DNA from: Cherax quadricarinatus
Taxonomy: Eukaryota > Arthropoda > Malacostraca > Decapoda > Parastacidae
Assembly (NCBI RefSeq): GCF_038502225.1
Contig: NW_027196491.1
Location: forward strand, 1-64,000
Length of the DNA: 64,000 bases
Reading direction: 5' to 3'
Program-made: the position numbers and the translations under genes
The notes under the pieces: model-generated
Seen by the model: the letters and a program-made list of their open reading frames with translations, nothing else
Databases searched by the model: none
Told to the model about the DNA's origin: nothing
In this document: piece after piece, positions 36,001 to 47,952 of the stretch
How the letters are laid out: each line of letters starts with the position of its first letter
Position numbering within the stretch: the stretch's first letter is position 1

Positions 36001-36122
36001 TAAGGAAAGGTATGATACAGCTCAAGGAGCGGGTAGAGTGACCGAGCAGCGGCCAGTGGCTGAGACTCGACCCCTGCAACCACAACTAGGTGAGAGTACA
36101 AGTAGGTGAGTATACGCACACA
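33071..36122 (+). pseudogene. Longest LINE copy (EN + RT) of the (AC)n-tailed family
   Basis: An ORF2-length copy with frameshifts. A Pro-rich leader precedes the APE-type endonuclease (LKVWYTNADGITNKWEEW, SPDIIALTETKFTGM at 33340-33450; MGDFNHKPIDW near 33730; LDLVFTLSSADIEDI near 33880). A basic linker follows (KPRMSP, KKYKRQRTQENKE near 34190-34300). RT fingers (TSKAMGMDNISPWVLREGAE) are near 34655, then VVPIFKK and VFLDRK near 35020. The palm reads LFAEDVKL at 35233, so the first Asp of FADD is Glu. Thumb and C-terminal domain run to about 36010; the 3' UTR ends in GTGAGTATACGCACAC. Frameshifts near 33720, 33880, 34220 and 34770 and the changed palm make it inactive. Confidence 0.8.
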
Positions 36123-36134
36123 AGGTGAACATTA

Positions 36135-36296
36135 TTTTACTATAATGATTATGGAGCGCTAAACCCGTAGATATTATACAGCGCCTGGGGGGGGGGGAAT
36201 GGAAGGTATTCAGGCTCAATTCAAGGAAGTGGAGAAAAGATCAAATTTCCAGATGACGAGCCCTCACCAGCATCAAGGAACCTCCCTTGAGGGTTA
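36135..36296 (+). repeat. Dispersed repeat with GCGCTAAACCCGTAG
   Basis: TATGGAGCGCTAAACCCG, a G-run, GGAAGGTATTCAGGC, CCTCACCAGCATCAAGGAAC and CCTCCCTTGAGGG. The second half also forms the tail at 5973-6085; a diverged piece of the first half is at 39995-40050. It is joined to another LINE C-terminal fragment (36298-36600). Confidence 0.6.
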
Positions 36297-37165
<869 letters not shown>

Positions 37166-37718
37166 AACCCACACTGTTCGTGTCGCAGGAGGCTGCGACA
37201 GAATTTATGTAGGTGAAACAGCAAGAAACCTCGAAACCCGCCTCAGTGAACACATTTATGCATGTAGGAAAAATAACTTGAACAACGCCTCCATACAACA
37301 CCGAAATTCCACCAGTCATCTTATGAAATTTAGGGGCGCCCGATTAGTGATCAAAGAAACTAATTTCTGCCTTGAATCAGCACTAATCGCCGTTTCTAAT
37401 AGTCGTAGCAATATTCCTCCTGAAAAAAAGTAAACCCTGCCATCACATAGTCTCTTCTGTTAATACTACACAAGCACATTACAGAGGATGAACACTGAAA
37501 CCGGCCTTCTCTAATCCAGCCTCCAATAGAAATATTTGTCTAACCTATTTTTATGCTAGCCAAGTAATAGCTTTTATATCCTTTTACTCATGTGCAAGTT
37601 GTTCTAACATATTGTGTTACTACTACTACTACAACTTATATCACTACTACTACTACCACTAGTATTATACCTCACTCTAAGCTTATATATATACCCTCCG
37701 TGTCCATGTATTGCTTGT
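37166..37718 (+). pseudogene. PLE GIY-YIG fragment inside a LINE
   Basis: GGCDRIYVGETARNLETRLS and EHIYACRKNNLNNASIQHRN, then HLMKFRGARLVIKETNF, match the frame at 28189-28650 closely. The end is lost through a deletion (RRRK missing) and a frameshift. The PLE 3' region follows ((CTA)n-like, CTCACTCTAAGC, TCCATGTATTGCTTG). The LINE resumes at about 37719 (SSDTEDITYQWPLGAS), so the PLE piece takes the place of most of the LINE endonuclease. Confidence 0.75.
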
Positions 37719-39600
37719 CCTCGGACACTGAGGATATCACATATCAATGGCCCCTTGGAGCTAGTGATAACGTAGTTCTGAGCTTCTAATACATAGTTGA
37801 GTTACAAGTGGAGAGGGTAACAGGATTAGGATGGGGAAAGTCAAACTACAAAAGGGGGGACTACACAGGTATAAGGAACTTCCTGCAGGAGGTTCAGTGG
37901 GAGAGAGAATTGGTAGGAAAGTTAGTAAATGAAATGATTGACTACGTAACAACAAGATGCAAGGAGGCAAAGGAAAGGTTTGTTCCCAAGGGCAACAGAA
38001 ATAATGGGAAGACCAGAATGAACCCTTGGTTTACCAAAAGGTGTAGGGAGGCAAAAAGTAAGTGCACTAAAGAATGGAAAAAGTACAGAAGACAAAAGAC
38101 CCAGGAAAATAAAGAGATTAGTCGTAGAGGTCAAGTCTGACCCGAACCTGTTGACTAGCCACAACTACCTGAGCTATGGAAGACGGCAAATGTAGTCTCC
38201 ATTTTTATGAAAGGAGACAGACACGAGGCACTAAACTATAGACCAGTGTCCCTGACATGTATTGTATGCAAAGTCGTGGAGAGAATTATCAGGAGGAGAG
38301 TGGTGGAGCACCTAGAATAAACGACAACCAGCACAGATTCATGGAAGGCAAATCCTGTTTCACAAACCTACTGGAGTTTTATGACAAGGTAACAAAAGTA
38401 AGACACGAGAGACAGGGGTGGGTAAATTGAATTTTCTTGGACTGTAAGAAGGCCTTCGACACAGTTTCTCACGAGGGAATGATGCAAAAGCTAGAGAATC
38501 AGGCACATATAGCAGAATGGGCACTGCAATGGATCAGAGAATACCTGACAGGAAGGCAACAACGACTCATGGTACGTGACGAGGTATCACAGTGGGCACC
38601 TGTGACGAACTGGGTTCCTCAGGGGTCAGTCCTAGGACCAGTGTTATTCCTGGTATATGAGAATGACATGATGGAAGGGATAGACTCAGAAGTGTTCCTG
38701 TTTGCAGATAATATGAATTTAATAAGGAGAATTAAATCAGATGAGGACCAGGCAGGACTACAAAGAGACATGGACAGGCTGGAAGCTTGGTCCAGCAACT
38801 GGCTCCTCGAGCTTAATCTCGCCAAATGCAAAGTCATGAAGATCGGGGAAGGGCAAAGAAGATCGCAGACAGAGTATAGGTAAGGTGGCCAAAGACTGCA
38901 AACCTCACTCAAGAAAGAGGATCTTAGGGTGAGTATAATACCGAGCACATCTTCTGAGGTGCACATCAACTAAATAACTGCTGCAGCCTATGGGCGCTTG
39001 GCAAATCTGAGAATAGCACTCCGATACCTCAGTAAGGAATCGTTCAAGACTCTGTACACCGTGTACGTCAGGGCCATACTGGAGTATGCAGCACCAGTTT
39101 GGAACCCACACCTGGTCAAGCACATCAAAAAATTAGAGAAAGTGCAAAGGTTTGCAAGAAGGCTAGTTACAGAGCTAAGGGAAATGTCCTACGAAGAAAG
39201 GTTAAGGGAAATCGGCCTGACGACACTGGAGGACAAGAAGGTTAGGGTAGACATGAAAACGACATAAAAAATACTGCGAGGAATTGACATGGTGGACAGA
39301 GACAGGATGTTCCAGAGAGGGGACTCGGAAACAAGGGGTCATAATTGAAAGTTGAAGACTCAGATGAGGGAAAGAGATGTTAGGAAGTATTTTTTCAGCC
39401 ATAGAGTTGTCGAGATGAAGAATAGTCTGGCAAGTGACCTAGTGGAGGCAGGAACCATACATAGCTTTAAGACAAAGTATGATAAAGCTCATGGAGCAGG
39501 GAGAGAGTGGACGTAGCAGCGATCAGTGAAGAGGCGGGGCCAGGAGCTGTGACTCGACCCCTGCAACCAAGACTAGGCGAGTACACACACAAGTTTCACC
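37719..39600 (+). pseudogene. LINE ORF2 (linker, RT, C-terminus), second long copy
   Basis: The copy continues the LINE: basic linker (KTRMNPWFTKRCREAKSKCT, EWKKYRRQKTQENKE), RT (VSIFMKGDRHEALNYRPVSL; IFLDCKKAFDTV; WVPQGSVLGPVLFLVYENDM; LFADNMNLIRR), and C-terminal domain (EYAAPVWNPHLVKHIKKLEK, SYEERLREIGLTTLED). It ends with the 3' UTR and GCGAGTACACACACAAG. The palm FADN lacks the second aspartate, and stops and frameshifts occur near 38140, 38320, 38430 and 38880. About 170 bp between linker and RT fingers (SELDTSKAMG region) is missing. Confidence 0.8.
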
Positions 39601-40330
39601 ATTGTGGATAATATATTGTTATTGTGTTTTTATTGATTTATTATTTTTATGAGAAGAGCTAAACCCGTGTAAGTCATGGAGAACCTGGGAAATTGGTGAC
39701 AATACATTTTTTTTCAAAGGAAAAAGGAGAATAGCTCCAGTTTCCTGAATCAAAAGCGTTTGCTGGAATCAATGGAATCAACAGCCTGGTTGATCAGGCG
39801 CTGATCCACCAGGAGGCCTGGTCACAGACCGGGCCGCGGGGGCGTTGACCCCCGAAACTCTCTCCAGGTAAACTCCAGGTTAACGCGGATTGATGTTAAT
39901 TAAGCTGGGATTACAGTGCATAGTGTACACTTATGTATTGAAAAGTGACTGAAATACGTCTAGTATTATAATTAATTTTATGATTATTATTATTACATTA
40001 TTACGGAAGCGCTAAATACGGAGAGGGTGGCACAGTGCCTGAGAAATAATCAGGTTTGATCCATGAAATACGAAAATAGCGAATGAATTCCAACCAAAAC
40101 CACTGCCACATCTAATAATGCCCATTGATCTCTTGAAGCTACACATTAAAGTCATTGTTTGAGCACAAAGATAAATCTCTCCCTCACCTCCCAGACTGGC
40201 TTATAAGACAACCGGGACACCACCAAGTATATCCAGACCTGCTGGATACACTTTCATTGTAGAGTATTAACTTGGAGCTGAATTCAGCATTTGTGTTCTT
40301 TAGGGGATATGATCCTGTGAAAATCAGTAG
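39601..40330. repeat. Spacer with two dispersed repeat fragments
   Basis: 39775-39885 is a plus-strand copy of the GC-rich LINE 3' UTR block (GCCTGGTTGATCAGGC, GGAGGCCTGGTCACAGACCG) that is antisense at 338-430. 39995-40050 (ATTACGGAAGCGCTAAAT) is related to 36135-36180. The rest is unassigned. Confidence 0.5.
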
Positions 40331-40893
40331 AGATTCGGGTACTAGTTGTTGTAGCAGGCACTGAACCATGATGCCTGCTGTAGCACAGTGAGCAGTAACT
40401 GTTGTTGTTGTTGTTGTTGTTGTAGACACTGAACCATGATGCCTGCTGTAGCACAGTGAGCAGCAACTGTTGTTGTTGTTGTTGTTGTTGTTGTTGTAGA
40501 CACTGAACCATGATGCCTGCTGTAGCACAGTGAGCATTAACTGTTGTTGTTGTTGTTGTTGTTGTTGTTGTAGACACTGAACCATGATGCCTGCTGTAGC
40601 ACAGTGAGCATTAACTGTTGTTGTTGTTGTTGTTGTTGTTGTTGTAGACACTGAACCATGATGCCTGCTGTAGCACAGTGAGCAGTAACTGTTGTTGTTG
40701 TTGTTGTTGTAGACACTGAACCATGATGCCTGCTGTAGCACAGTGAGCAGTAACTGTTGTTGTTGTTGTTGTTGTTGTTGTTGTAGCAGGCACTGAACCA
40801 TGATGCCTGCTGTAGCACAGTGAGCAGTAACTGTTGTTGTTGTTGTAGCAGGCACTGAACCATGATGCCTGCTGTAGCACAGTGAGCAGTAAC

Positions 40894-40956
<63 letters not shown>

Positions 40957-41092
40957 AGCGGGCACTGAACCATGATGCCTGCTGTAGCGCAGTGAGCATT
41001 AACTGTTGTTGTTGTTGTTGTTGTTGTTGTTGTAGCAAACACTGAACCATGATGCCTGCTGTAGCACAGTGAGCAGTAACTTAAGTTGTAGC
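40331..41092. repeat. Minisatellite with embedded (GTT)n
   Basis: About ten units share TGATGCCTGCTGTAGCACAG and TGAGCAGTAACT, each containing its own (GTT)n tract of roughly 4 to 22 repeats followed by GTAGACACTGAACCA or GTAGCAGGCACTGAACCA. The longest tract is near 40894-40956. On the minus strand the tracts give poly-Gln, poly-Asn or poly-Thr frames; I regard these as artefacts. Confidence 0.9.
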
Positions 41093-42045
41093 AGGCACTA
41101 AGCACCAATGTCAGTTGAATCAAGCGCTGGTCAGTGAATCCTGCTGAAGCAGGCATGGTACAGTGATGACAGGTGTAGCAAAAGCAAAAGTGATACCAGT
41201 TGAAGCAAACACAACAGTGATATTTGGTAAATGAGGCAATGGAGATAGCAGGCACGGAACATTGATGTCATTTACAACAAGCACTGTGCAGTGATACCAG
41301 TTGTTGTAGCAGACACTGAGCAGTGATACCAGTTGTTGTAGCAGACACTGAGCAGCGATACCAGTTATTGTAGCAGACCCAGCAGTGATATTAGTTGTTG
41401 TAGCAGACATTGAGCAGTGATACCAGTTTCTGTAGCAGACAGCAGTGATACCAGTTGTTGTAGCAGACACTGAACAGTGATACCAGTTGCTGTAGCAGAC
41501 ACTGAACAGTGATACCAGTTGTTGTAGTAGGCAGTGGCTCCAGTTGTTGTAGCAGACACTGAGCAGTGATACCAGTTGTTGTAGTAGGCAATGAGCAGTG
41601 ATACCAGTTATTGTAGCAGACACTGAGCAGTGGCTCCAGTTGTTGTAGCAGACACTGAACAGTGAGACCAGTTGTTGTAGCAGACACTGAGCAGTGATAC
41701 CAGTTGTTGTAGTAGGCAATGAGCAGTGATACCAGTTATTGTAGCAGACACTGAGCAGTGGCTCCAGTTGTTGTAGCAGACACTGAGCAGTGATACCAGT
41801 TGTTGTAGCAGACACTGAGCAGTGATACCAGTTGTTGTAGCAGACACTGAGCAGTGATACCAGTTGTTGTAGCAGACACTGAGCAGTGATACCAGTTGTT
41901 GTAGCAGACACTGAACAGTTATTCTAGTTGATGTAGACACTATACATTGATGCCAGTTTTTGCAACATTTAGACACTGAAAGATGTCACATGTTGCAACA
42001 GACACTAAACAGCGTCTGTTTCAACAGACACTGTTTAAAGTCTGT
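41093..42045. repeat. 32-33-bp minisatellite related to the preceding array
   Basis: Units of the form GATACCAGTTGTTGTAGCAG + ACACTGAGCAGT run from about 41285 to 41925, with degenerate units on both sides (41093-41285, 41926-42045). The GTTGTTGTAGCA core of this unit matches the (GTT)n core of the previous block, so the (GTT)n probably expanded from this unit. Confidence 0.9.
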
Positions 42046-42059
42046 AACGTTATATATAT

Positions 42060-42145
42060 AGCCGTCCTGCTCCACCTCTGTTAGTGTGACTTTGTCAATG
42101 GTCCAAGTCGGACCGAAACGTCGTCGTAAGCTTCTCTCTTTTGTG
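42060..42145 (+). repeat. Degenerate PLE/hammerhead-like repeat
   Basis: TTTGTCAATGGTCC-AAGTC-GGACCGAAACGTCGTCG has a strong stem II (GGTCC/GGACC) and GAAACGTC, but the core position reads TTGTCAA instead of CTGATGA. It is a likely dead member of another hammerhead-bearing family. Confidence 0.4.
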
Positions 42146-42244
42146 AAACATAGTAAATTTGTCAGCCATCAACCCATCACAAAAAAAAAATGTTTCCATA
42201 TATTTTCAATTTTCTTTTTGTTATATTCTATTTGTTATTATACT

Positions 42245-42409
42245 TGATAAAAAGAAATCAACAATCAACAATTCCGAATGATAAAAAAAACAGGATTGGT
42301 GAGCATTAAATTCTGAATATAATAAGAAATATATGAAAACGATTTTTTTCTCATCAATCCTGTGTTTTTTTTATCATACAGAATTGTTGATTGTTGATTT
42401 TTTTATCAT
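42245..42409. repeat. Foldback element, about 58-bp arms
   Basis: Left arm 42245-42303 (GATAAAAAGAAATCAACAAT, CAACAATTC, AAAAACAGGATTG) and right arm 42350-42409 (CAATCCTGTGTTTTTT, GAATTGTTGATTGTTGAT) are reverse complements with a 46-bp AT-rich centre. No coding sequence. Could be a small MITE or a folded satellite fragment. Confidence 0.7.
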
Positions 42410-42559
42410 TCAAGATTGATAAGGAATAAGTAATTGCCCACTACTACACTGCTTCCTCTCTCATTTGTGCCCAGTTAGGGTTAAAATATAATTGGAAAAT
42501 TGGCACCTTCATAGTCCAATAAAAATCCGAGTCTTCGTCTTAGTAAGACATACTAGCAC

Positions 42560-42561
42560 TC

Positions 42562-42619
<58 letters not shown>

Positions 42620-42620
42620 T
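42560..42620. repeat. (TAA)n microsatellite
   Basis: About 57 bp of (TAA)n ending in TTTTCTTTC. Confidence 0.95.
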
Positions 42621-42724
42621 TTCTTTCTACAGGTATATGGAACAACTTATACAAACCTAGCTCACTTCAGTGACATACTTTATAGAAAGCTCCTAAGTTA
42701 TGTAGAGCAGTTCGGGTAACTTAG

Positions 42725-43075
42725 ATAAATTTTGTCCCCAGGACGCTACCCACACCAGTTGGTAAACACCCAGTTACCTACTTATTGCTGAGGTGAATAG
42801 GGACAGCAGCTGCCTTAATTAAGGAAACACTCCCAATGTTTCCCCCCGAACCGGGTATCGAACCACGGGTCTCAGTGTCCCGTCGTTCGATCGGTAGCGT
42901 ACTCAGCTCACACACTCAGGTACAGAGTTCGAATCTTCGGTACCGCTGGAGAACATTAGGACGTGTTTCCGTAAGAAACGTGCTGTCCTTGTTCACTCAT
43001 CAGTATAAAATGGGTACGTGGATGTTAGTCGACTGGTTTGGGTCGCATCCTGGAACAAAACTTACCTAATTTGCC
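42725..43075. mobile_element. Inverted pair of tRNA-derived SINEs
   Basis: The left part is antisense (CACACCAGTTGGTAAACACC, GGAAACACTCCCAATGTTTC, CGGGTATCGAACC as a reverse B-box). The right part is sense: A-box-like GATCGGTAGCGTACTCAGC (42888), B-box AGTTCGAATCTTC (42926), then CGTGTTTCC, GGGTACGTGGATGTTAGTCG and GGGTCGCATCCTGG. The right copy belongs to the family of 22302-22745. Together they form a head-to-head arrangement like the pair at 23.6-24.0 kb. Confidence 0.6.
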
Positions 43076-44804
43076 CGAAATACTCTGCATAACAAGCGGC
43101 TTTCTATATAGTAGTTTGTCATTGATGTCAGCTAGGCCTATATACCATGTACATGTGTGAGCTGGGTGCGCTACCACCCGAGCAATGGGACATCCTAAAC
43201 CCAGCATGTGTGGATTAGGATGGAACTATTTCCTCATTGAATCTCTACAGAAAATGGTTTCTGTTATGAGGACCTTTGGAGTTGCCTGGGATGCCCTCTG
43301 AATATATTTTCTTTATTGCTGCAGTGTCTGAGAAACGGGACTCAAAGGCCTTCCGACCACAGGTACAAAGGAAGCTTTTATTATGACAACGTTTCGCTCT
43401 ATGTAGAGATTTAGTAGACTGGCAGAAAGGATAAAAGACAAGACCTCGATACACATCTGGAAGAAGTGTTAGCAAGCAGACGAGTTTCTTGCAGAACTGG
43501 AGAGTTTAAATCATTGTGGAGGAATGTAACGCTGTTATTGACTTCACGACGCTGAGGTTTCCTTCATATTTCATTCACGGTTACACTAGATCTCAAAGAA
43601 TGCTCTCTACTAATGGCAATGACTGCAAAAGACACTGAAGGTTTTGCTCGTCTAACCGAGACCTTCCGCTGGCTTACTCAGCCTACTTGTTAACCCTCCG
43701 AAAATGTGATATTTAATTTAATTTCTGAAGTGGATACAATATATTACAACATATTGATGTCAATATACTTCTGTGAATTGTTTATTAATTTGAATTTATA
43801 AAGTTCTTTTCTTTTTATTTGTAGGTATGTTATTTGATATACGTACTTTGAAATTTATTTTGGTAAAAAATTTAATAAATTCTAAAACTTTAAGTAATTA
43901 AGTGTACAGCAGGTGTAATTAAAATTTTAAATTACCCTATGTTGTTTTAGACATTATTTTGATATGAGTTTAAAACTGTACTGAGGAATAAAGAATTTTG
44001 GGGAGATTTTCTTTTCGAAAACCGTATCTTAGGCGCCTGACTGAGTTTATACGGCATTTGAAGGTCCTCTGAACATGTTTTCAATTCTACAACTTCCAGT
44101 TATTTCAAGTCCCAGTTATTATGAGCCCAGGACGTCAGTAATCATATTTAATGCTTCTGGAGTGCTTCTAGGAGTACTGAAGGTGGTCGGGGCGTGAGCT
44201 GTGAAGAGTGCTTGTCAAGGGCCCTAGGGAGGTAATCTGCTCTGTGGAGAATTTATTGCCTCGATTTGTATAGGGTGAAACTCGGAATGAATGTAACAGC
44301 TAGTGTCATCTTTTGTGAATGAAGGGTTCGGAATTCAAGGCTGCGAGATTTAATGTGACTTTCTTTTAAGATATATAAATATGGTTTGTTGGTATACTGT
44401 ATTCTCTAAAAATAAGAGAATATTGTACATAATAGTTAAGATGCTATATTTCTACGGAATTTGTAGAGTTAACGATTAAATACAAGACACAATAAGATAA
44501 TCCTAGATTCCCTAGCTCTCTTTTTATTTAGGGAAAGAAAGGGGGATGTGAGAACTATATCAGTGGATGCCTCCCGGTGGGAACAATTAATGGACTACCA
44601 TATATCTACCACACGTTAGTTCAACATTTCCAAACATTCTGCGACTCTAAGTTGACCCTCTATCTGTGTTGGTATGCTCACTCGTATAAAAAAAAGAAAT
44701 TATAGTGCTGTAATTATGGAGAAGTGAAAGAAGATAAGAAGGACGAAGGAAAAAAGAAGAGGAGAAAAAGGAGAGGAAGGCTAATTAGCATGTGGGGTGC
44801 CGAG
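43076..44804. repeat. Mostly unassigned; two small repeat fragments
   Basis: 43120-43205 contains a minus-strand A-box-like TGCTCGGGTGGTAGCGC next to CCCAGCTCACAC, probably a SINE head. 43378-43425 (minus) is a degenerate hammerhead-type repeat (GAGCGAAACGTTGTCATAAT). The rest to 44804 is AT-rich with no coding or element signature. Confidence 0.4.
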
Positions 44805-46234
44805 TAGCACTGTATGTGAGCACTGTATGTGAGTACTGTATGTGAGTACTGTATGTGAGCACTGCATGTGAGCACTATGTGACCACTGCATGTGAGCACT
44901 GTATGTGAGCACTGTGAGTACTGTATGTGAGTACGGTATGTGAGCACTATGTGAGTACTGCATGTGAGCACTGTGAGTACTGTATGTGAGCACTGTGAGT
45001 ACTGTATGTGAGCACTGTATGTGACCACTGCGTGTGAGCACTGTATGTGAGTACTGTATGTGAGCACTGCATGTGAGCACTGTATGTGAGCACTGTATGT
45101 GACCACTGCATGTGAGCACTGTATGTGAGCACTGTATGTGACCACTGCATGTGAGCACTGCATGTGAGCACTGTATGTGAGCACTGTGAGTACGGTGAGT
45201 ACTGTATGTGAGTACTGTATGTGAGCACTATGTGAGCACTGTGTGAGCACTATGTAACCACTGCATGTGAGCACTGTATGTGAGTACTGTATGTGAGCAC
45301 TATGTGAGCACTGTGAGTACTGTATGTGAGCACTGTATATGAGCACTGTGAGCACTGTATGTGAGCACTATGTGAGCACTGCATGTAAGCACTGTATGTG
45401 AGCACTGTATGTGAGCACTGTATGTGAGCACTGTATGTGAGCACTGTATGTGAGCACTATGTGAGCACTGCATCTGAGCACTGTATGTGAGCACTGTATG
45501 TGACCACTGTATGTGACCACTGCATATGACCACTGTATGTGACCACTGCATGTGACCACTGTATGTGAGCACTGCATGCGAGCACTGTATATGAGCACTG
45601 TATGTGAGCACTATGTGAGCACTATGTGAGCACTGCACGTGAGCACAATGTGAGTACTGTATGTGAGTACTGTATGTGAGTACTGTATGTGAGCACTGTG
45701 AGTACTGTATTTGAGCACTGTATGTGAACACTGTATGAGAGCACTATGTGAGCACTATGTGAGCACTGTATGTGAGCGCTGTATGTGAGCATTGTATGTG
45801 ATTACTGTGAGTACCGTTAGTTCTGTATGTGAGCACTGTGAATATTGTGAGTACTGTATGTGAACACTGAGTATTGTATGTGAGTACGATATGTGAGCAC
45901 TGTGAGTACTTCATGTGTGCATTATGAGTACTGTATGTGAGCACTGTATGTGAGCATTGTGAGTACTGTGAGTACTGTGAGTTCTGTATGTGAGCACTGA
46001 GTATTGTGAGTACTGTGAGTACTGTATGTGAGCACTGCATGTGAGCACTGTGAGTACTGTATGTGAGCACTGTATGTGAGTACTGCATGTTAGCACTAAG
46101 TACTGTATGTGAGCACTGTATGTAAGCACTGTGAGCACTATGTGAGCACTGTATGTGAGTACTGAGTACTGTATGTGAGCACTATGTGAGCAATGATTGT
46201 GGGTACTGTATGTGAACACTGTGAGTACTGTGAG
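44805..46234. repeat. 13-bp satellite array, left block
   Basis: Basic unit GTATGTGAGCACT (13 bp), mixed with shorter units (GTGAGCACT, GTGAGTACT) and ATGTGACCACTGC variants. Long open frames on the minus strand (LTYSAHIQCSHTV type, 13 codons per three units) are array artefacts. It ends abruptly at an LTR-bearing segment. Confidence 0.95.
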
Positions 46235-46842
46235 ATCCCACCGCTGCCACCATGCGAGACCTTTACCCACTCTGCCTGAGGTATCCCAGCAAGTGAGCAC
46301 GTCTCCCGTGTTTTCCCAGTGCTTAACAGAATAGGGAATCGCATATGGAGGTACAAATAAGAATGGGAACTATGGCTATAGTTTACTTAATATCATAAAA
46401 GGGCTAGAATACAACATATCCTGATGGATATTTACATAATATAACAATTGACCTATGAGACTTATTACCAGGGGGAAAGGTAGATGTTATTAGTAACACG
46501 GACTAGTACTCACTCTTAATTCACCGACCAGCTGACCCAAGATTCCCAATGCGTGGTCCACTACACACGCGGCTGTCCAGAGCTCTCGCTCCCCGGACCT
46601 GTCACCAACAACCCCCTTGCTCAGCTGTTCCCTGGGCTTATATGGTGGTCCAAGCACCCCCCACAATGAGATGTGCACACGTGGTGTTGATCTGACGCCG
46701 AGGTCTGACGCCGTCCAGAACAAAAGACCTCAGTCTTAAGCCGAAAAGGCGTGGCTGACAGACGTTTGCCAAGGCAAGGAGTGGCCATATAATTGGTTAA
46801 ATTAGGTCTCCCCAGAGACCTCACAAGCCCAGCTGAACTACA
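46235..46842 (-). mobile_element. LTR plus primer-binding site of an LTR retrotransposon
   Basis: On the minus strand a 590-bp segment (46842 to 46253) starts TGTAGTTCAGC and ends GGTCTCGCA, i.e. TG...CA. It contains a TATATAAG-like box (CACCATATAAGCCC near 46640). It is followed directly by TGGTGGCAGCGGTGGGAT (46252-46235), which has the position and TGG start of a tRNA primer-binding site. The 13-bp array resumes immediately after it, so the internal region has been lost. Size and signals suggest Ty3/Gypsy, but no coding sequence confirms it. Confidence 0.6.
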
Positions 46843-47952
46843 TCACATGAGCACTGTGAGTATTGTATGTGAGCATATGTGAGTACTGTATGTGAGCACT
46901 GTATGTGAGAACTATGTAAGCACTGTATGTGAGCAGTGTATGTGAGCACTGATTGTGAGTACTGTATGTGAGCACTGATTGTGAGTACTGTATGTGAGCA
47001 CTATGTGAGTACTGTATGTGAGTACTGTGAGTACTGTATGTGAGCACTACTGTATGTGAGCACTGGATGTGAGCACTATATGTGAGCATTGTATGTGAGC
47101 ACTGTGAGCACTGAGTTCTGTATGTGAGCACTGAGTATTGTATGTGAGTGCTGTATGTGAGCACTGAGTACTGCATGTGAGTACTGTATATGTGCAGTGT
47201 GAGTATTGTATGTCAGCACTGTATATGAGTACTGTATGTGAGCACTGTATGTGAGCACTGTATGTGTGCACGGTGTGTAGTGTGAGCACTGCATATGAAT
47301 ACTGAGATCACTGTATATGAGTATTGTATGTGAGCACTATGTGAGCACTGTATGTGAGCTCTGTATATGAGCACTATGTATGTGAGAAGTGAATGTGAGC
47401 ACTGTGAGTACTGTGTGTGAGCACTGTATGTGAGAACTGTATGTGAGCCCTATATGTGAGCACTATGTGAGCATTGTATGTGAGTACTGTAAGCACTGTA
47501 TATGAGCACTGTATGTAAATACTGCATGTGAGCATTATATGTGAGCACTATGTGAGCACTGTATGTGAGCTCTGTATGTGAGCTCTGTATGTGAGCTCTG
47601 TATATGAGCATTGTGTTTGAGCACTGTGAGTAGTGCATGTGAGCGCTGTGAGCACTGTAAGTGAGCGCTGTATGTGAGCACTGTATATGAGCCCTGTATG
47701 TGAGCACTGTATATGAGCCCTGTATGTGAGCACTGTGTGAGCATTGTGAGTACTGTATGTGATCATTGCATGTAAGCACTGTATGTGAGTAGTGCATGTG
47801 AGCACTGTGAGTACTGAATGTAAGCACTATGTCAACACTGTATGTGAACACTGCATGTGAGCATTGTATGTGAGCACTATGTGAGCACTATATGTGAGCA
47901 CTGTGAGCATTGTATGTGAGCATTGTATGTGCACACTGTATAAGAGCACTGA
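46843..47952. repeat. 13-bp satellite array, right block
   Basis: The GTATGTGAGCACT array continues beyond the LTR with more variants (GATTGTGAGTACT, GTATATGAGCCCT, GTATGTGAGCTCT). It is cut at 47952 by an antisense LINE fragment. Confidence 0.95.

Noticed and set aside
40184..41911. Poly-Gln/Asn/Thr protein
   Set aside because: Translation of (GTT)n-bearing minisatellite; runs differ in phase from unit to unit.
42060..42145. Active hammerhead ribozyme
   Set aside because: Stem II and GAAACGTC are good, but the CUGAUGA position reads TTGTCAA, so I list it only as a degenerate repeat.
44714..47851. Ser/His/Thr-rich frames in the 13-bp array
   Set aside because: Satellite translation; the frames start and stop with array irregularities.
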